A DNA stretch of 64,000 bases from Pseudoalteromonas aurantia (GTDB lineage: Bacteria > Pseudomonadota > Gammaproteobacteria > Enterobacterales > Alteromonadaceae), in assembly GCF_005886875.1 (NCBI RefSeq), contig NZ_PNBY01000020.1:41756-105755 (forward strand), given 5' to 3'. The notes under the pieces are model-generated. The model searched no databases. It had not been told where the DNA came from and worked only from the letters and a program-made list of their open reading frames with translations. Position numbers and translations under genes: made by a program. The first letter of the stretch is position 1; every line of letters begins with the position of its first letter. This document shows positions 20,001-27,348 of the stretch, one piece after another.

Positions 20001-20622
20001 CTACAACTGAGCCATCGAAATCATGACTGAGTAAAGTTTGGATCGCTTGGCTAATATGCTCGACGGGGCATACGGTACCGCCATTGCTAACGATTTTGTC
20101 TATCAATGCTGGAATAATATCTGTGTCATTGGCCTTGGGCACAAATACAATAAAAGCTTGATTGGGGTGTTTTTGCATTGCGTGAAGTGCACCCATGAGC
20201 TTTTCATTTATGTGGCCAACACTATGGACGTTACCACTTGAAGATACCTCTCCTGTAGCAAAAATATGCTCAATAAGGGGGGCGTGCTTTTCTAGGTGTT
20301 TTCGATATGCTAAGGCGGCCCCTAGCGAATAGCCTAGACCTACACTTGTACTTTCTTCTTGTAAGCTAATGCTTTCTTGTGCATCACAATGCATATCCAG
20401 CTCAATAAAAAACTGGTTTTCCTGACGGTCTATTGGGTTCAATGTCATGAAAGCGGCTTCAGCGGCCATAGTAAAGTAATTCAGTTGTTCTGTGAGCTTA
20501 TAGCCAAATGTGAGAACAAGGTTATTTGCAAGTTTTACTTTAACTTTTTGTTGGTCTTTGGGCTTTATGAATCGAAATTTAGGCTGATAGGTATAGTGCT
20601 TATCAGATAAAAGAATATGCAT
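17038..20622 (-). CDS. Lon-like protease domain fused to a STAND NTPase, membrane helix and TPR-like repeats
   Basis: 1194-residue multidomain protein. Residues about 75-200 resemble the Lon (S16) proteolytic domain. GYSLG (97-101) aligns with Lon GPSAG and gives candidate nucleophile Ser99. ATGEVSSSGNVHSVGHINEK (122-141) aligns with the Lon strand and lysine region and gives candidate Lys141. The 42-residue Ser-Lys spacing is close to that in E. coli Lon (43). Residues about 225-565 form an nSTAND1-type NTPase: FFGR (227-230), Walker A GVSGSGKSS (252-260), Walker B YIWFIDQFEELYD (345-357), and a winged-helix motif LTHDCLI. A membrane helix follows at about 666-685, then a long helical TPR-like region to the end. 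STAND NTPases act as ligand-triggered switches. A membrane-anchored sensor that activates an attached protease, with a sigma-like factor in the same operon, is my inference. Confidence 0.85.
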   Translation of the reverse strand: MHILLSDKHYTYQPKFRFIKPKDQQKVKVKLANNLVLTFGYKLTEQLNYFTMAAEAAFMTLNPIDRQENQFFIELDMHCDAQESISLQEESTSVGLGYSLGAALAYRKHLEKHAPLIEHIFATGEVSSSGNVHSVGHINEKLMGALHAMQKHPNQAFIVFVPKANDTDIIPALIDKIVSNGGTVCPVEHISQAIQTLLSHDFDGSVVAEALTFKGLCSFDPYDAFYFFGRDKQISDLHALYSDGPSLIKVHGVSGSGKSSLVKAGLLPALLKEHPNLKWHIAAPKQFADSHELLTDFVSSSDAGFSVILSMLEIPVAQFVDHLLQQNTTYLDEISAHLSAHKTPYIWFIDQFEELYDSDLNSQILQSLALLGELTPITVIVSIRSEYLHYTDMIGHDFYVTHSLSAKSWINIIENQSIALGLTLEPGLAQTIQTEALKLSHGLPAVEYLLTQMHGLAIKTEHPKQLTHAQYLQLNKLTGVIYKQAERILGHHEQLTEQFFELFIGVNLHGNSYAKHVDFTVLLQNYPHLKELVSELIEKQLIIRHQVHKSPPYVKLTHDCLITIAEDLSLDQQIWPRFYIWLNDRKSYLQWFHGIEAKFILWKQCLSNTQDQHAYVLSKYELQEGAKYLSQPGTICLQEVRDYIMQSQQGYQSSLEQKNTSQKRQLISTSILFCIALGSAIFAYVQKQQIQKEQLRASNALSSLKETVLVNIDSLEPLITQYLPTYHRKYLNQHLTQLTESIEDLPLTDVDKLRLLLIQIKTLRQDDSSHIDTIEKALDTVQKRLSTFADLTSQSAAQKQVIIEFNYQLGALLLKHGESKKSHDYFVKAITLADTLLEKTDKMTLLTIEIATKLAIIALDSGDVIPARTELNALLTSLNDLALSKEFDQHISNLKVDILRNLALTSDSGSQATPMLLQAKSILESQLYKDPNHLNLKYNLLRTYINLAELDTDKTAAYSYYENANEIAATYAIKDPDNIHVQVAQLLLATRLGKRSITTKQMAKAQTYFMSGMEIATKLKKLDNTNIDWLGHTAELYSAYAEYYAKTNSPLMSSKSYKLAIDTAKQLASQDKQNLHFANLLQSIYSKYANHLYNSGKKQTAIEYFEKAKEITSILVEKQPKNVQYKTSHRKKLFNLGYIAAELKQNSIACNYFSKGQTFTEGHIANTPNSGWLKALDKFNHQIKTLKCSKNITP

Positions 20623-21094
20623 CAGTGATTGCTCTTATAATTTTTTTGACAAAAGGCTATTAATAGCGTTGTTAGTTACTATGATCAGCATGTTGTTCAA
20701 GTCAGTTCAGATACTAACTTGTTTTCAAATAGTAACGGAAATATATGGCTAAAATAACAAAACACTAAATTTAATTTTTCCAACTTAAAGAAATTTTGTC
20801 ATATTTGCATTGCTTATTGTTGCGCTAATATAGCGAAGGTCTGTAGTTTTGAATCAATATTTATTAATTTTCATAAAAATTCATATTACCGTTATTTCTT
20901 CATCGTTTTGCCGTTTTATTAGACTAAGTGCGCTAAAAAAGTAAAAATACAATCAGCACTTTGGGTTATGAAGTGAAAGTCGCTTATCGATTTTGAGCAA
21001 CACAGAAGCTGACAATAGAGTTATCAGCTTTTATCTTTTCCTTTGTATGATGCCCACCCCTAACATCGATTGTACAATTAATATCGGAGAACTT
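20623..21094. promoter_or_regulatory. Divergent intergenic region between the STAND operon and the subtilase gene
   Basis: 472 bp, very AT-rich, with no gene. It must hold the promoters of both divergent units, but I could not pick a convincing -35/-10 pair. It contains a small inverted repeat CGCTA/TAGCG (20823-20835), a possible operator. It also contains the leader hairpin listed separately at 21006-21030. An alternative in-frame start of the subtilase at 20993 was rejected. Confidence 0.5.
21006..21030 (+). terminator. Terminator-like hairpin in the 5' leader of the subtilase gene
   Basis: AAGCTGACAA (21006-21015) pairs with TTATCAGCTT (21021-21030) with one C-A mismatch and a 5-nt loop, followed by TTATCTTTT. 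It lies 65 bp before the start codon, so it could attenuate transcription into the gene. It could equally be an operator-like inverted repeat. Confidence 0.4.
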
Positions 21095-22969
21095 ATGAAA
21101 AAACAGATTATTAGAAGTAAGAACTATCTGATGGTAATTTTGTTTAGTTTAGTACCACTATGTATTCACTCGCATGAATCTACAGACGAAAAGGAATATT
21201 TAGTTCAGTTTCAGTCTGGCCAAATCGATAATGCATTATCGCAAAACCTAAACATCCTATGGCGTCGGGATAACGTAAGCTTTGCAAAAGGAAAGTTAAA
21301 CCAAAAGCAAGCTAATGCGCTTAGGGTTCTACCAGGCGTTGTCGTTGAAGAAAATTCTAGCCTTTCGCTTAATGCAGGCTCAATTAAATCACTTCCTAGT
21401 ATTGCAAACAACGCTGATGTACTTGCATATGATGAATTAGAACCTTATTGGTTAAGGGCAACTGCGATTGAACAGTTGCCTCATGCTGTGCAGAATGTGC
21501 CTGTTTGTGTGATCGATTCAGGGTTAGATGCTGGGCACCCTGATTTACCTTCATCAACCTCGGGCTATCATAGTACTTATGCTGGGTTTTGGGATAAAGA
21601 CGCATTTAGTCATGGTACACATATAGCGGGGATCATAGCTGCTCAAGAAAATGGGGTTGGCGTCAAAGGAGCGTTGAGTGAATCAACCGCAAATCTTCAT
21701 ATTAGTAAGTTAATAAAAACCGCCAATGGTGAGGGGTCAATAATTTGGGGGAGTAATTTAATAGAAGCTATTGAAGTGTGTGCTAGTGTTGGCGCTAAAG
21801 TAATTAATATGTCTTTAAGTGGAGAACACTATTCTCGCGTTATGGTAGAGGTCATAGACAGACTTTCTTATGACAAGGGAATTATTTTTGTAGGTGCTGC
21901 AGGAAATCACGGTTCAGGCGCTGGTAAGTCAAGTGGTGATCATGATGCAAAGCATTATCCTGCATCATATCATAATGTATTGTCTGTCGGTGCACTCAAC
22001 GATAAAGGGTCAGTGGCAGATTTCTCACCTATAAACAATAAAATTGATTTTGTAACGCCGGGTACAAAAATAGTATCAACAGCTAATCGTTACCATTTTG
22101 CAATACAAAGCGTCGAGTTAGAAACGGCACAAGGTTTTACAAGTATTGCGTATACTCAAATTGATGCTGGTATTAGTGAGCCGCCAGAGCGAGTTGTAGT
22201 AAATGAATCTTGCAAATATACATTGGCGGGCAATGTGCTAAGCGATGTATTAGATGCGGGGGACTTGACCGAAGAGACCTATTTAGTGCTTAAAAATGTT
22301 GAACGCAGCTGTAAGGAGGATGGGGGGGAGTTTGTAATAATAAATTATCTAGGCTCTGAAAATTTTAGGCTTTATGGCTTACCCTTTTATACCGAGTTCC
22401 CAACCGTTTTGGTACATACTTCCCCTGAACTTTTTAGTACAAACAGTCAGATTAGGCTTTCATATTTTAATGATAGTTATGTGGTAGGCGCTGGAACATC
22501 TCAGGCTGCCGCGATAATGACTGGTGGGATTGCAAAATTATGGTCTCAGAACACTGACTGGACTAGAGATGAAATAGTAAATGCGTTAAAACAAACTAGT
22601 TTAGATCTCGGTAAAGTAGGTAAAGATAGCCAGTATGGTTATGGACTCCCCAATTTCGCAAAAGCATATGACTATTTATTAACAGAGCAAACACAGACTT
22701 GCCCTCAAGAATGGTATTCAAATAAAGCGTATCAGAAAGGGCAAAAAGTCGTCTATAACGGAGCCGTTTTTGTTAGTAACTATTGGTCTAAAGGAGAGTT
22801 ACCACATGTGAATAGTACCAAATGGACTAGTGATGGGTATTGCGATAGCTCCACAAGTAGCCCTCAGAGCGTGGGCAATGACGCTTTTCATTTGATGAAC
22901 TTAACCGGTTTGGAAATGGAGGATGCACAATATTCATGTAAAGGCTTAACATTAGGTTGTGGTGGTTAG
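21095..22969 (+). CDS. Secreted S8 subtilisin-like protease with PA-like insert and chitin-binding-like tail
   Basis: 624-residue exported protease. The start ATG 21095 follows CGGAGA and opens a signal peptide (KNYLMVILFSLVPLCIHS). An N-terminal propeptide-like region (about 30-125) precedes the catalytic domain with Asp141 (VIDSGLD), His173 (SHGTHIAG), oxyanion Asn271 (AAGNHG) and Ser469. The serine motif is GAGTSQAAA rather than the usual GTSMA. A PA-like domain is inserted at about 355-450, before the serine. Residues 536-583 (CPQEWYSNKAYQKGQKVVY ... TKWTSDGYC) look like a CBM5/12 (ChtBD3) carbohydrate-binding module. It is transcribed divergently from the STAND/sigma operon and could be its effector or just a neighbour. 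Reading frame intact. Confidence 0.9.
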   Translation: MKKQIIRSKNYLMVILFSLVPLCIHSHESTDEKEYLVQFQSGQIDNALSQNLNILWRRDNVSFAKGKLNQKQANALRVLPGVVVEENSSLSLNAGSIKSLPSIANNADVLAYDELEPYWLRATAIEQLPHAVQNVPVCVIDSGLDAGHPDLPSSTSGYHSTYAGFWDKDAFSHGTHIAGIIAAQENGVGVKGALSESTANLHISKLIKTANGEGSIIWGSNLIEAIEVCASVGAKVINMSLSGEHYSRVMVEVIDRLSYDKGIIFVGAAGNHGSGAGKSSGDHDAKHYPASYHNVLSVGALNDKGSVADFSPINNKIDFVTPGTKIVSTANRYHFAIQSVELETAQGFTSIAYTQIDAGISEPPERVVVNESCKYTLAGNVLSDVLDAGDLTEETYLVLKNVERSCKEDGGEFVIINYLGSENFRLYGLPFYTEFPTVLVHTSPELFSTNSQIRLSYFNDSYVVGAGTSQAAAIMTGGIAKLWSQNTDWTRDEIVNALKQTSLDLGKVGKDSQYGYGLPNFAKAYDYLLTEQTQTCPQEWYSNKAYQKGQKVVYNGAVFVSNYWSKGELPHVNSTKWTSDGYCDSSTSSPQSVGNDAFHLMNLTGLEMEDAQYSCKGLTLGCGG

Positions 22970-23284
22970 ATTACCTAACCAAATTTAATTGACGGGTTTT
23001 CACTTGTTACTACTTGCGCACGCAAGGGCAAGGACAAGAAGAATGGACGACTGCTTTTTCATAAAACTCAGTTGGACGTTCTTTTTGTTTAAAGTAATTA
23101 TTGACTTTACAGGAAAACCCTATATTATTATCCGCAGCTTAAAAGTAATACCTTTTATACACTCCATTTCGAAGCTTTATTAGTATCTCGTCCTGTAGTT
23201 TTTAAATATCATTTATTTTTTGTGCTATTACGTCTGACTTTGATGATAGTCAGCAACTTCTTTTTTATATACAGGATATATATT
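22970..23284 (+). promoter_or_regulatory. Spacer and probable long 5' leader of the cold-shock gene
   Basis: 315 bp without a supported gene. It contains a short GC palindrome CTTGCG-CA-CGCAAG at 23013-23026. The AT-rich stretch before the ATG at 23285 is consistent with the long untranslated leader usual for cspA-type mRNAs. No cold-box motif could be fixed by eye. Confidence 0.4.
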
Positions 23285-23494
23285 ATGTCTAATACAGTTA
23301 CTGGTACAGTAAAATGGTTCAACGAGTCTAAAGGCTTCGGTTTCATCGCACAAGAAAATGGCGCAGACGTTTTTGCTCACTTCAGTGCAATCAAAAGCGA
23401 AGGTTTCAAAACTCTTGCTGAAGGCCAACGTGTAGAGTTCACTCTTTCACAAGGTCAGAAAGGTCCTCAAGCTGACAACATCGTTCCACTTTAA
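23285..23494 (+). CDS. Cold-shock protein, CspA family
   Basis: 69-residue single cold-shock domain: an RNA and single-strand DNA chaperone. RNP1 KGFGFI and RNP2-like VFAHF motifs are both present in the context [20 protein letters not shown], and the protein ends [10 protein letters not shown] as is typical. A frame open upstream to 23222 is ignored, since the domain begins [11 protein letters not shown] at 23285 with AGGA eight bases before. Strong preferred codon use suggests high expression. A U-tailed hairpin follows. Which Csp paralogue this is, and whether it is cold-induced, cannot be told. Confidence 0.95.
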   Translation: MSNTVTGTVKWFNESKGFGFIAQENGADVFAHFSAIKSEGFKTLAEGQRVEFTLSQGQKGPQADNIVPL

Positions 23495-23512
23495 TTTTAA
23501 AGTGAAAGAATG

Positions 23513-23540
23513 AAAAAAGGTAGCAGGTGCTACCTTTTTT
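23513..23540 (+). terminator. Rho-independent terminator after the cold-shock gene
   Basis: Stem of 13 bp including the A/T flanks (GGTAGC-AGGT-GCTACC core), followed by a run of T. Confidence 0.92.
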
Positions 23541-23615
23541 AATGTCTAAAATTCGTCATTAAAGCGGTCATTTTATTTTTATACTTATTATCCTCCTCAC
23601 TGACGGTATGAGTAT

Positions 23616-24257
23616 TTAAAAAGTCAGCCCTGAATCTAAGTATTCACCGACCCCTAAGGTAAATACCCATAATCCCCATAGGCTGTGCTCTAAGACACAT
23701 ACAAGCAGTGAACGGCTATGCGCATATGTATAAGCGAACAACAACCCCCCTCCAAATGATAGGCCAATGGCAATCCAATTGTCATATACACAATGGGCTA
23801 GGGCAAATACGCTCGCGCTAAGAATAATACGAGCTGTTTTATTTGGCAGTATTTTTTTATAGCGGTGAAAAAAATAGCTACGAAATATGAGTTCTTGCGG
23901 AAGAACTGAAAGCAGTGGGTAGGCAATTAACAGTATCAGCCATTGTCGTGTAGAGTCTAATGGAAAACTAAACCAGTTCTCTTGATTTAATAATCCGTAT
24001 AGCATTGCTGAAAATAATGCACCTGCAAAAAAGCTGGTGAATATGCGCTTTTTAACTGTAGAAAACTGCCCTAAACTCGTAAGGCGAAAACGTTTAAAGT
24101 GGGGATCTGTCAGTAATAAAAATGTGCAAACAGCCATTAAAATAATTAAAGCGGGGAATAGCCAGTTAGAAAGATAAAACCGAAAAAAATACGCCAAGAT
24201 AGGCAAACAGAAAAAAACAAGAAGTAGTTCACACCATCGGTATTGACCTGCATTCAA
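23616..24257 (-). CDS. CPBP family intramembrane metalloprotease
   Basis: 213-residue polytopic membrane protein of the CPBP/Abi (CAAX-protease-like) family. Six or so hydrophobic helices are visible. The conserved residues are Glu122 and Arg126 in PQELIFRSYFF (the first motif, usually EExxxR, here with Gln in place of the first Glu), His155 in FALAHCVYD, and His191 in VLEHSLWG. The substitution of one Glu is seen in other members and need not abolish activity. Substrates are unknown. The gene stands alone on the minus strand between the cold-shock gene and yciB. Confidence 0.85.
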   Translation of the reverse strand: MNAGQYRWCELLLVFFCLPILAYFFRFYLSNWLFPALIILMAVCTFLLLTDPHFKRFRLTSLGQFSTVKKRIFTSFFAGALFSAMLYGLLNQENWFSFPLDSTRQWLILLIAYPLLSVLPQELIFRSYFFHRYKKILPNKTARIILSASVFALAHCVYDNWIAIGLSFGGGLLFAYTYAHSRSLLVCVLEHSLWGLWVFTLGVGEYLDSGLTF

Positions 24258-24325
24258 AGATGCTTCTCACTTTATATTTAGTTTCAAAAACTATAGCAGT
24301 AAAAAGCACGCACAATTGTGACAAT

Positions 24326-24913
24326 TTAATTTCCTTCCTCTTCCGGCAAGTATTTATAGACTCTCACCAAAGTGACTAAAATTGCGACAAAGGTGATCCC
24401 CATTAAGCCAAACACTTTAAAATTTACCCAAAAGTCTAAAGAGAAGGTGTACGCAATATAAATATTTAGTACCGCGATAAAGGCTAAAATAGCAAACCAC
24501 ATTAAATTTAATTGCTCACAAATGTGTGGTGGCAATTCTATGTTGTTCGGTTCTTGACTGAGATTTGCTTTTTCATTAGCGGACTCTAGAACACCGACAA
24601 GTGCTTTTTCAACTAAATTTTTGTTGAATACATATCGAGATACAAGCAGACTTGCCGCGAGCGTCGCATAAATAACAGTGGCTTTCCACTTAATAAACTG
24701 CTCATCTTGGAACAAAATGGTTAGGCCACCGAGTATCAGTGCAATTGCAAAAAATATCCAATGTCGAGTTGCAATTGTACGGTGAGCAAAGTATTGATAA
24801 GCAAGTTGAATTATTGAAGTGATGATAAGCACACCGGTTGCCCAATAAATATCGACAAACTTATATACACCAAAGAATAAAATAAGTGGGAGGTATTCTA
24901 GTAGCGCTGACAT
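24326..24913 (-). CDS. yciB: Inner-membrane septation protein A family, YciB
   Basis: 195-residue membrane protein of the YciB/IspZ family, linked to envelope integrity and cell-division proteins in enterobacteria. About five membrane helices are seen. The recognisable family segments are LEYLPLILFFGVYKFVDIYW near the start, FQDEQFIKWKATVIY in the middle and FWVNFKVFGLMGITFVAI at the end. A non-conserved hydrophilic insert (about 118-140, VLESANEKANLSQEPNNIEL) is longer than in E. coli. It sits beside the trp operon as in many gammaproteobacteria. Confidence 0.94.
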   Translation of the reverse strand: MSALLEYLPLILFFGVYKFVDIYWATGVLIITSIIQLAYQYFAHRTIATRHWIFFAIALILGGLTILFQDEQFIKWKATVIYATLAASLLVSRYVFNKNLVEKALVGVLESANEKANLSQEPNNIELPPHICEQLNLMWFAILAFIAVLNIYIAYTFSLDFWVNFKVFGLMGITFVAILVTLVRVYKYLPEEEGN

Positions 24914-25067
24914 TGTTATTTACCTTTTTTAATCAGTCATAGGGTTGTATCAAGAACTCGTGTTAAGTTCAAGATTGACATTTAAGAAGTAAATCCTTAG
25001 CCTCAGCTACCCTTCAGCTTTTGTGTCCTATACTGGCCCTAATAAAATTGATTTAAGAGAAGAGATA

Positions 25068-25343
25068 ATGAATAAAACAGACCTCATTGCACAAATGGCA
25101 CAGCGCAGTGAATTAACAAAGAAAGCGTCACAAGCTGCCTTAAATAGTATTTTAACGACAATTACTAAGCGCCTATCTGAAGGCGATCAGGTTCCTTTAT
25201 CGGGTTTTGGGACTTTTGCTTTGAGTTACCACCCAGCAAGAACGGGTAGGAATCCACAAACAGGCGAGGAAATCATGATAGAGGGAGCAAATAAAGTACA
25301 ATTTAAACCTGCTAAGGTACTTAAGAGTACCTTAGCAGAATAA
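25068..25343 (+). CDS. HU/IHF family DNA-binding protein
   Basis: 91-residue nucleoid protein. It has the helical dimerisation part (NKTDLIAQMAQRSELTKKAS), then the beta-arm region with the family signature SGFGTFALSYHPARTGRNPQ. The DNA-intercalating proline is in GRNPQTG. ATG 25068 is chosen over an upstream in-frame codon at 25023, because HU proteins begin MNKTDLI and AGAGAAGAG precedes it. It is HU-like rather than IHF-like in the arm sequence, but the alpha/beta type cannot be assigned. A perfect 12-bp inverted repeat lies within its last codons. Confidence 0.93.
   Translation: MNKTDLIAQMAQRSELTKKASQAALNSILTTITKRLSEGDQVPLSGFGTFALSYHPARTGRNPQTGEEIMIEGANKVQFKPAKVLKSTLAE
25310..25337. terminator. 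Perfect inverted repeat at the end of the HU gene
   Basis: TGCTAAGGTACT (25310-25321) and its exact complement (25326-25337), 4-nt loop, inside the last 12 codons of the HU gene and 14 bp from the end of convergent trpA. There is no T run on either side, so it may be a bidirectional terminator, an mRNA-end stabiliser or a protein site. Confidence 0.55.
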
Positions 25344-25350
25344 GTCGGGG

Positions 25351-26157
25351 TTACCTTTGTGTCGCGGCTTTCATTGTTGTGACAAATGCTTTTAAGTCGC
25401 TAAGCATTTGTGGCGAATTATCTAGGTTTTTCTCGATAATTTTAACAACAGCCGAACCCGAAATGGCGCCCGCTGCGCCAGAGTCTAAAGCGGCTTTAAC
25501 ATGTTCAGGAGTAGATATCCCAAAGCCGAGTAGTGCTGGTGCTGCATGATACTCTTTTAGCTGCGTAATAATCGAGTCTGCTGGCATTTGTACAGTGGAC
25601 TCTGTACCGGTTACACCAGCGCGCGATAACAGGTAAGTGTAACCTCGTCCATAGCTTGCACAGGTACGGAGGGTGTCGTCATTAGCATTTGGCGTAGCAA
25701 TGAAAATAGGTTCTATATTCGCTTGTTGCGCTGCTTGACGAAACATTTTTGATTCATGTAGGGGCACATCTGCGACTAAAATAGAATCAACACCGGCGTC
25801 GTGTGCTTGTTGGTAAAACTCATTGATCCCGCGTGCAAAAATTAAGTTTGAGTACAAAAGTAAACCAATGGGGATATCTTGATTATATTGCCTCACTTGC
25901 TTGATAATTTCTAAACAATCTTCGGTATTCACATTTTCAGCAAGAGCGCGAATATTGGCTGACTGTATCACAGGGCCATCGGCAATAGGGTCTGAAAAGG
26001 GGATCCCCAATTCTAGTGCGTCAGCACCGCCATCAATTAGGCTTTTAATAATCTCAAAGCTCAATGATTTATTAGGATCGCCAATTGTAACAAAAGGCAC
26101 AAATGCCCCTTGATTTTGGCTAGCTAATTGGTCGAATGTGTTTGCATAGCGGCTCAT
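25351..26157 (-). CDS. trpA: Tryptophan synthase alpha chain
   Basis: Last gene of the trp operon. The enzyme cleaves indole-3-glycerol phosphate to indole and glyceraldehyde-3-phosphate, and the indole is channelled to TrpB. The 268-residue TIM barrel keeps both catalytic residues at the same numbers as enteric TrpA: Glu49 (ALELGIPF) and Asp60 (SDPIADGP). The phosphate-binding end is GFGISTPEH and [13 protein letters not shown]. Its start shares one base with the trpB stop (TAATG-type junction), so the two subunits are translationally coupled. Confidence 0.97.
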   Translation of the reverse strand: MSRYANTFDQLASQNQGAFVPFVTIGDPNKSLSFEIIKSLIDGGADALELGIPFSDPIADGPVIQSANIRALAENVNTEDCLEIIKQVRQYNQDIPIGLLLYSNLIFARGINEFYQQAHDAGVDSILVADVPLHESKMFRQAAQQANIEPIFIATPNANDDTLRTCASYGRGYTYLLSRAGVTGTESTVQMPADSIITQLKEYHAAPALLGFGISTPEHVKAALDSGAAGAISGSAVVKIIEKNLDNSPQMLSDLKAFVTTMKAATQR

Positions 26158-27347
26158 TATATTGCTCCTTGCTCATTTAATACTTGATGTACATGGGCGA
26201 GATCTTTGTCTCCACGACCACTAAGGTTAACAACGATTATGGTCTCTTGCGTTTGACTCTCAGCGTACTTTAATGCGTAGGCTAATGCATGACTAGATTC
26301 TAATGCCGGAATGATCCCTTCGTGCTTTGCCAGGGATTGGAAGGCATCGAGTGCTTCAGTGTCAGAAATCCCCACATATTGAGCGCGGCCTGTCTCATGT
26401 AAAAACGCGTGCTGAGGGCCAACGGCAGGATAATCAAGCCCTGCCGAGACAGAATAGGATTCTTCTATTTGACCATCACTATTTTGCATGATGTAGGTGT
26501 AAGCGCCATGTAAAATCCCTTTTGTGCCTTTACACAGAGCAGCGCCGTGTTCGTCAGTTTCTAGCCCTTTACCCGCAGGTTCCACACCAATCAACTTAAC
26601 ACTTGGCTCGTCAATAAAGTCACTGAACATACCAATGGCATTAGAACCACCACCGACACACGCCATAACCGCGTCAGGTAATCGGCCTTCATTTTCGAGT
26701 ACTTGCTGTTTCGCTTCTTCGCCAATCATCTTTTGAAATTCACGAACGACGGTGGGGAATGGGTGCGGGCCAGCGGCTGTGCCTAATAAGTAATGGGCTG
26801 TTTGATAGTTTGCCGACCAATCACGCATTGCTTCATTTACCGCATCTTTTAAAGTACCTGAACCCGCAGTGACAGGGATGACTTCAGCACCCATTAATTT
26901 CATCCTAAACACATTAGGTTGCTGTCTTTCTATGTCTTTGGCCCCCATATATACGCGACATTTTAAATCCAGTAATGCACAGGCTAATGCAGTTGCAACG
27001 CCATGCTGACCCGCGCCTGTTTCTGCGATAACTTCTTTCTTACCCATGCGTTTAGTGAGTAACGCTTGTCCTAACACTTGATTTGTTTTGTGTGCACCGC
27101 CGTGCAATAAATCTTCACGTTTCAAGTATAATTTTACTTTTGGGTTTTTAACTAAGTTACGTGTCAATGTAAGTGGTGTAGGGCGTCCAGCATACTCATT
27201 AAGTAATTGCTGAAACTCTTGTAAAAAACAGGCGTCTTTTTGTGCTTTATTAAATTCCTGTTCTAACTGCTTAAGTGCAGGAACAAGCAACTCTGGGACA
27301 TACATGCCGCCAAAGTCGCCGAAATAGGCTGCGTTATTCATTCTCAC
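26157..27347 (-). CDS. trpB: Tryptophan synthase beta chain
   Basis: PLP-dependent subunit that joins indole and serine to give tryptophan. 396 residues. The PLP lysine is Lys87 in GGAHKTNQ, the same number as in enteric TrpB. The Glu of the indole site is in [11 protein letters not shown], and the phosphate loop is GGGSNAIG. Full length and intact. It lies 1 bp after trpCF. Confidence 0.97.
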   Translation of the reverse strand: MRMNNAAYFGDFGGMYVPELLVPALKQLEQEFNKAQKDACFLQEFQQLLNEYAGRPTPLTLTRNLVKNPKVKLYLKREDLLHGGAHKTNQVLGQALLTKRMGKKEVIAETGAGQHGVATALACALLDLKCRVYMGAKDIERQQPNVFRMKLMGAEVIPVTAGSGTLKDAVNEAMRDWSANYQTAHYLLGTAAGPHPFPTVVREFQKMIGEEAKQQVLENEGRLPDAVMACVGGGSNAIGMFSDFIDEPSVKLIGVEPAGKGLETDEHGAALCKGTKGILHGAYTYIMQNSDGQIEESYSVSAGLDYPAVGPQHAFLHETGRAQYVGISDTEALDAFQSLAKHEGIIPALESSHALAYALKYAESQTQETIIVVNLSGRGDKDLAHVHQVLNEQGAI

Positions 27348-27348
27348 C

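Noticed and set aside
20993..21094. Upstream start for the subtilase at 20993
   Set aside because: The frame's 34 extra residues run across the terminator-like hairpin, and the signal peptide with CGGAGA begins at 21095.
22989..23183. 64-codon open frame after the subtilase gene
   Set aside because: No ribosome site and odd composition; it lies in what is more likely the leader region of the cold-shock gene.
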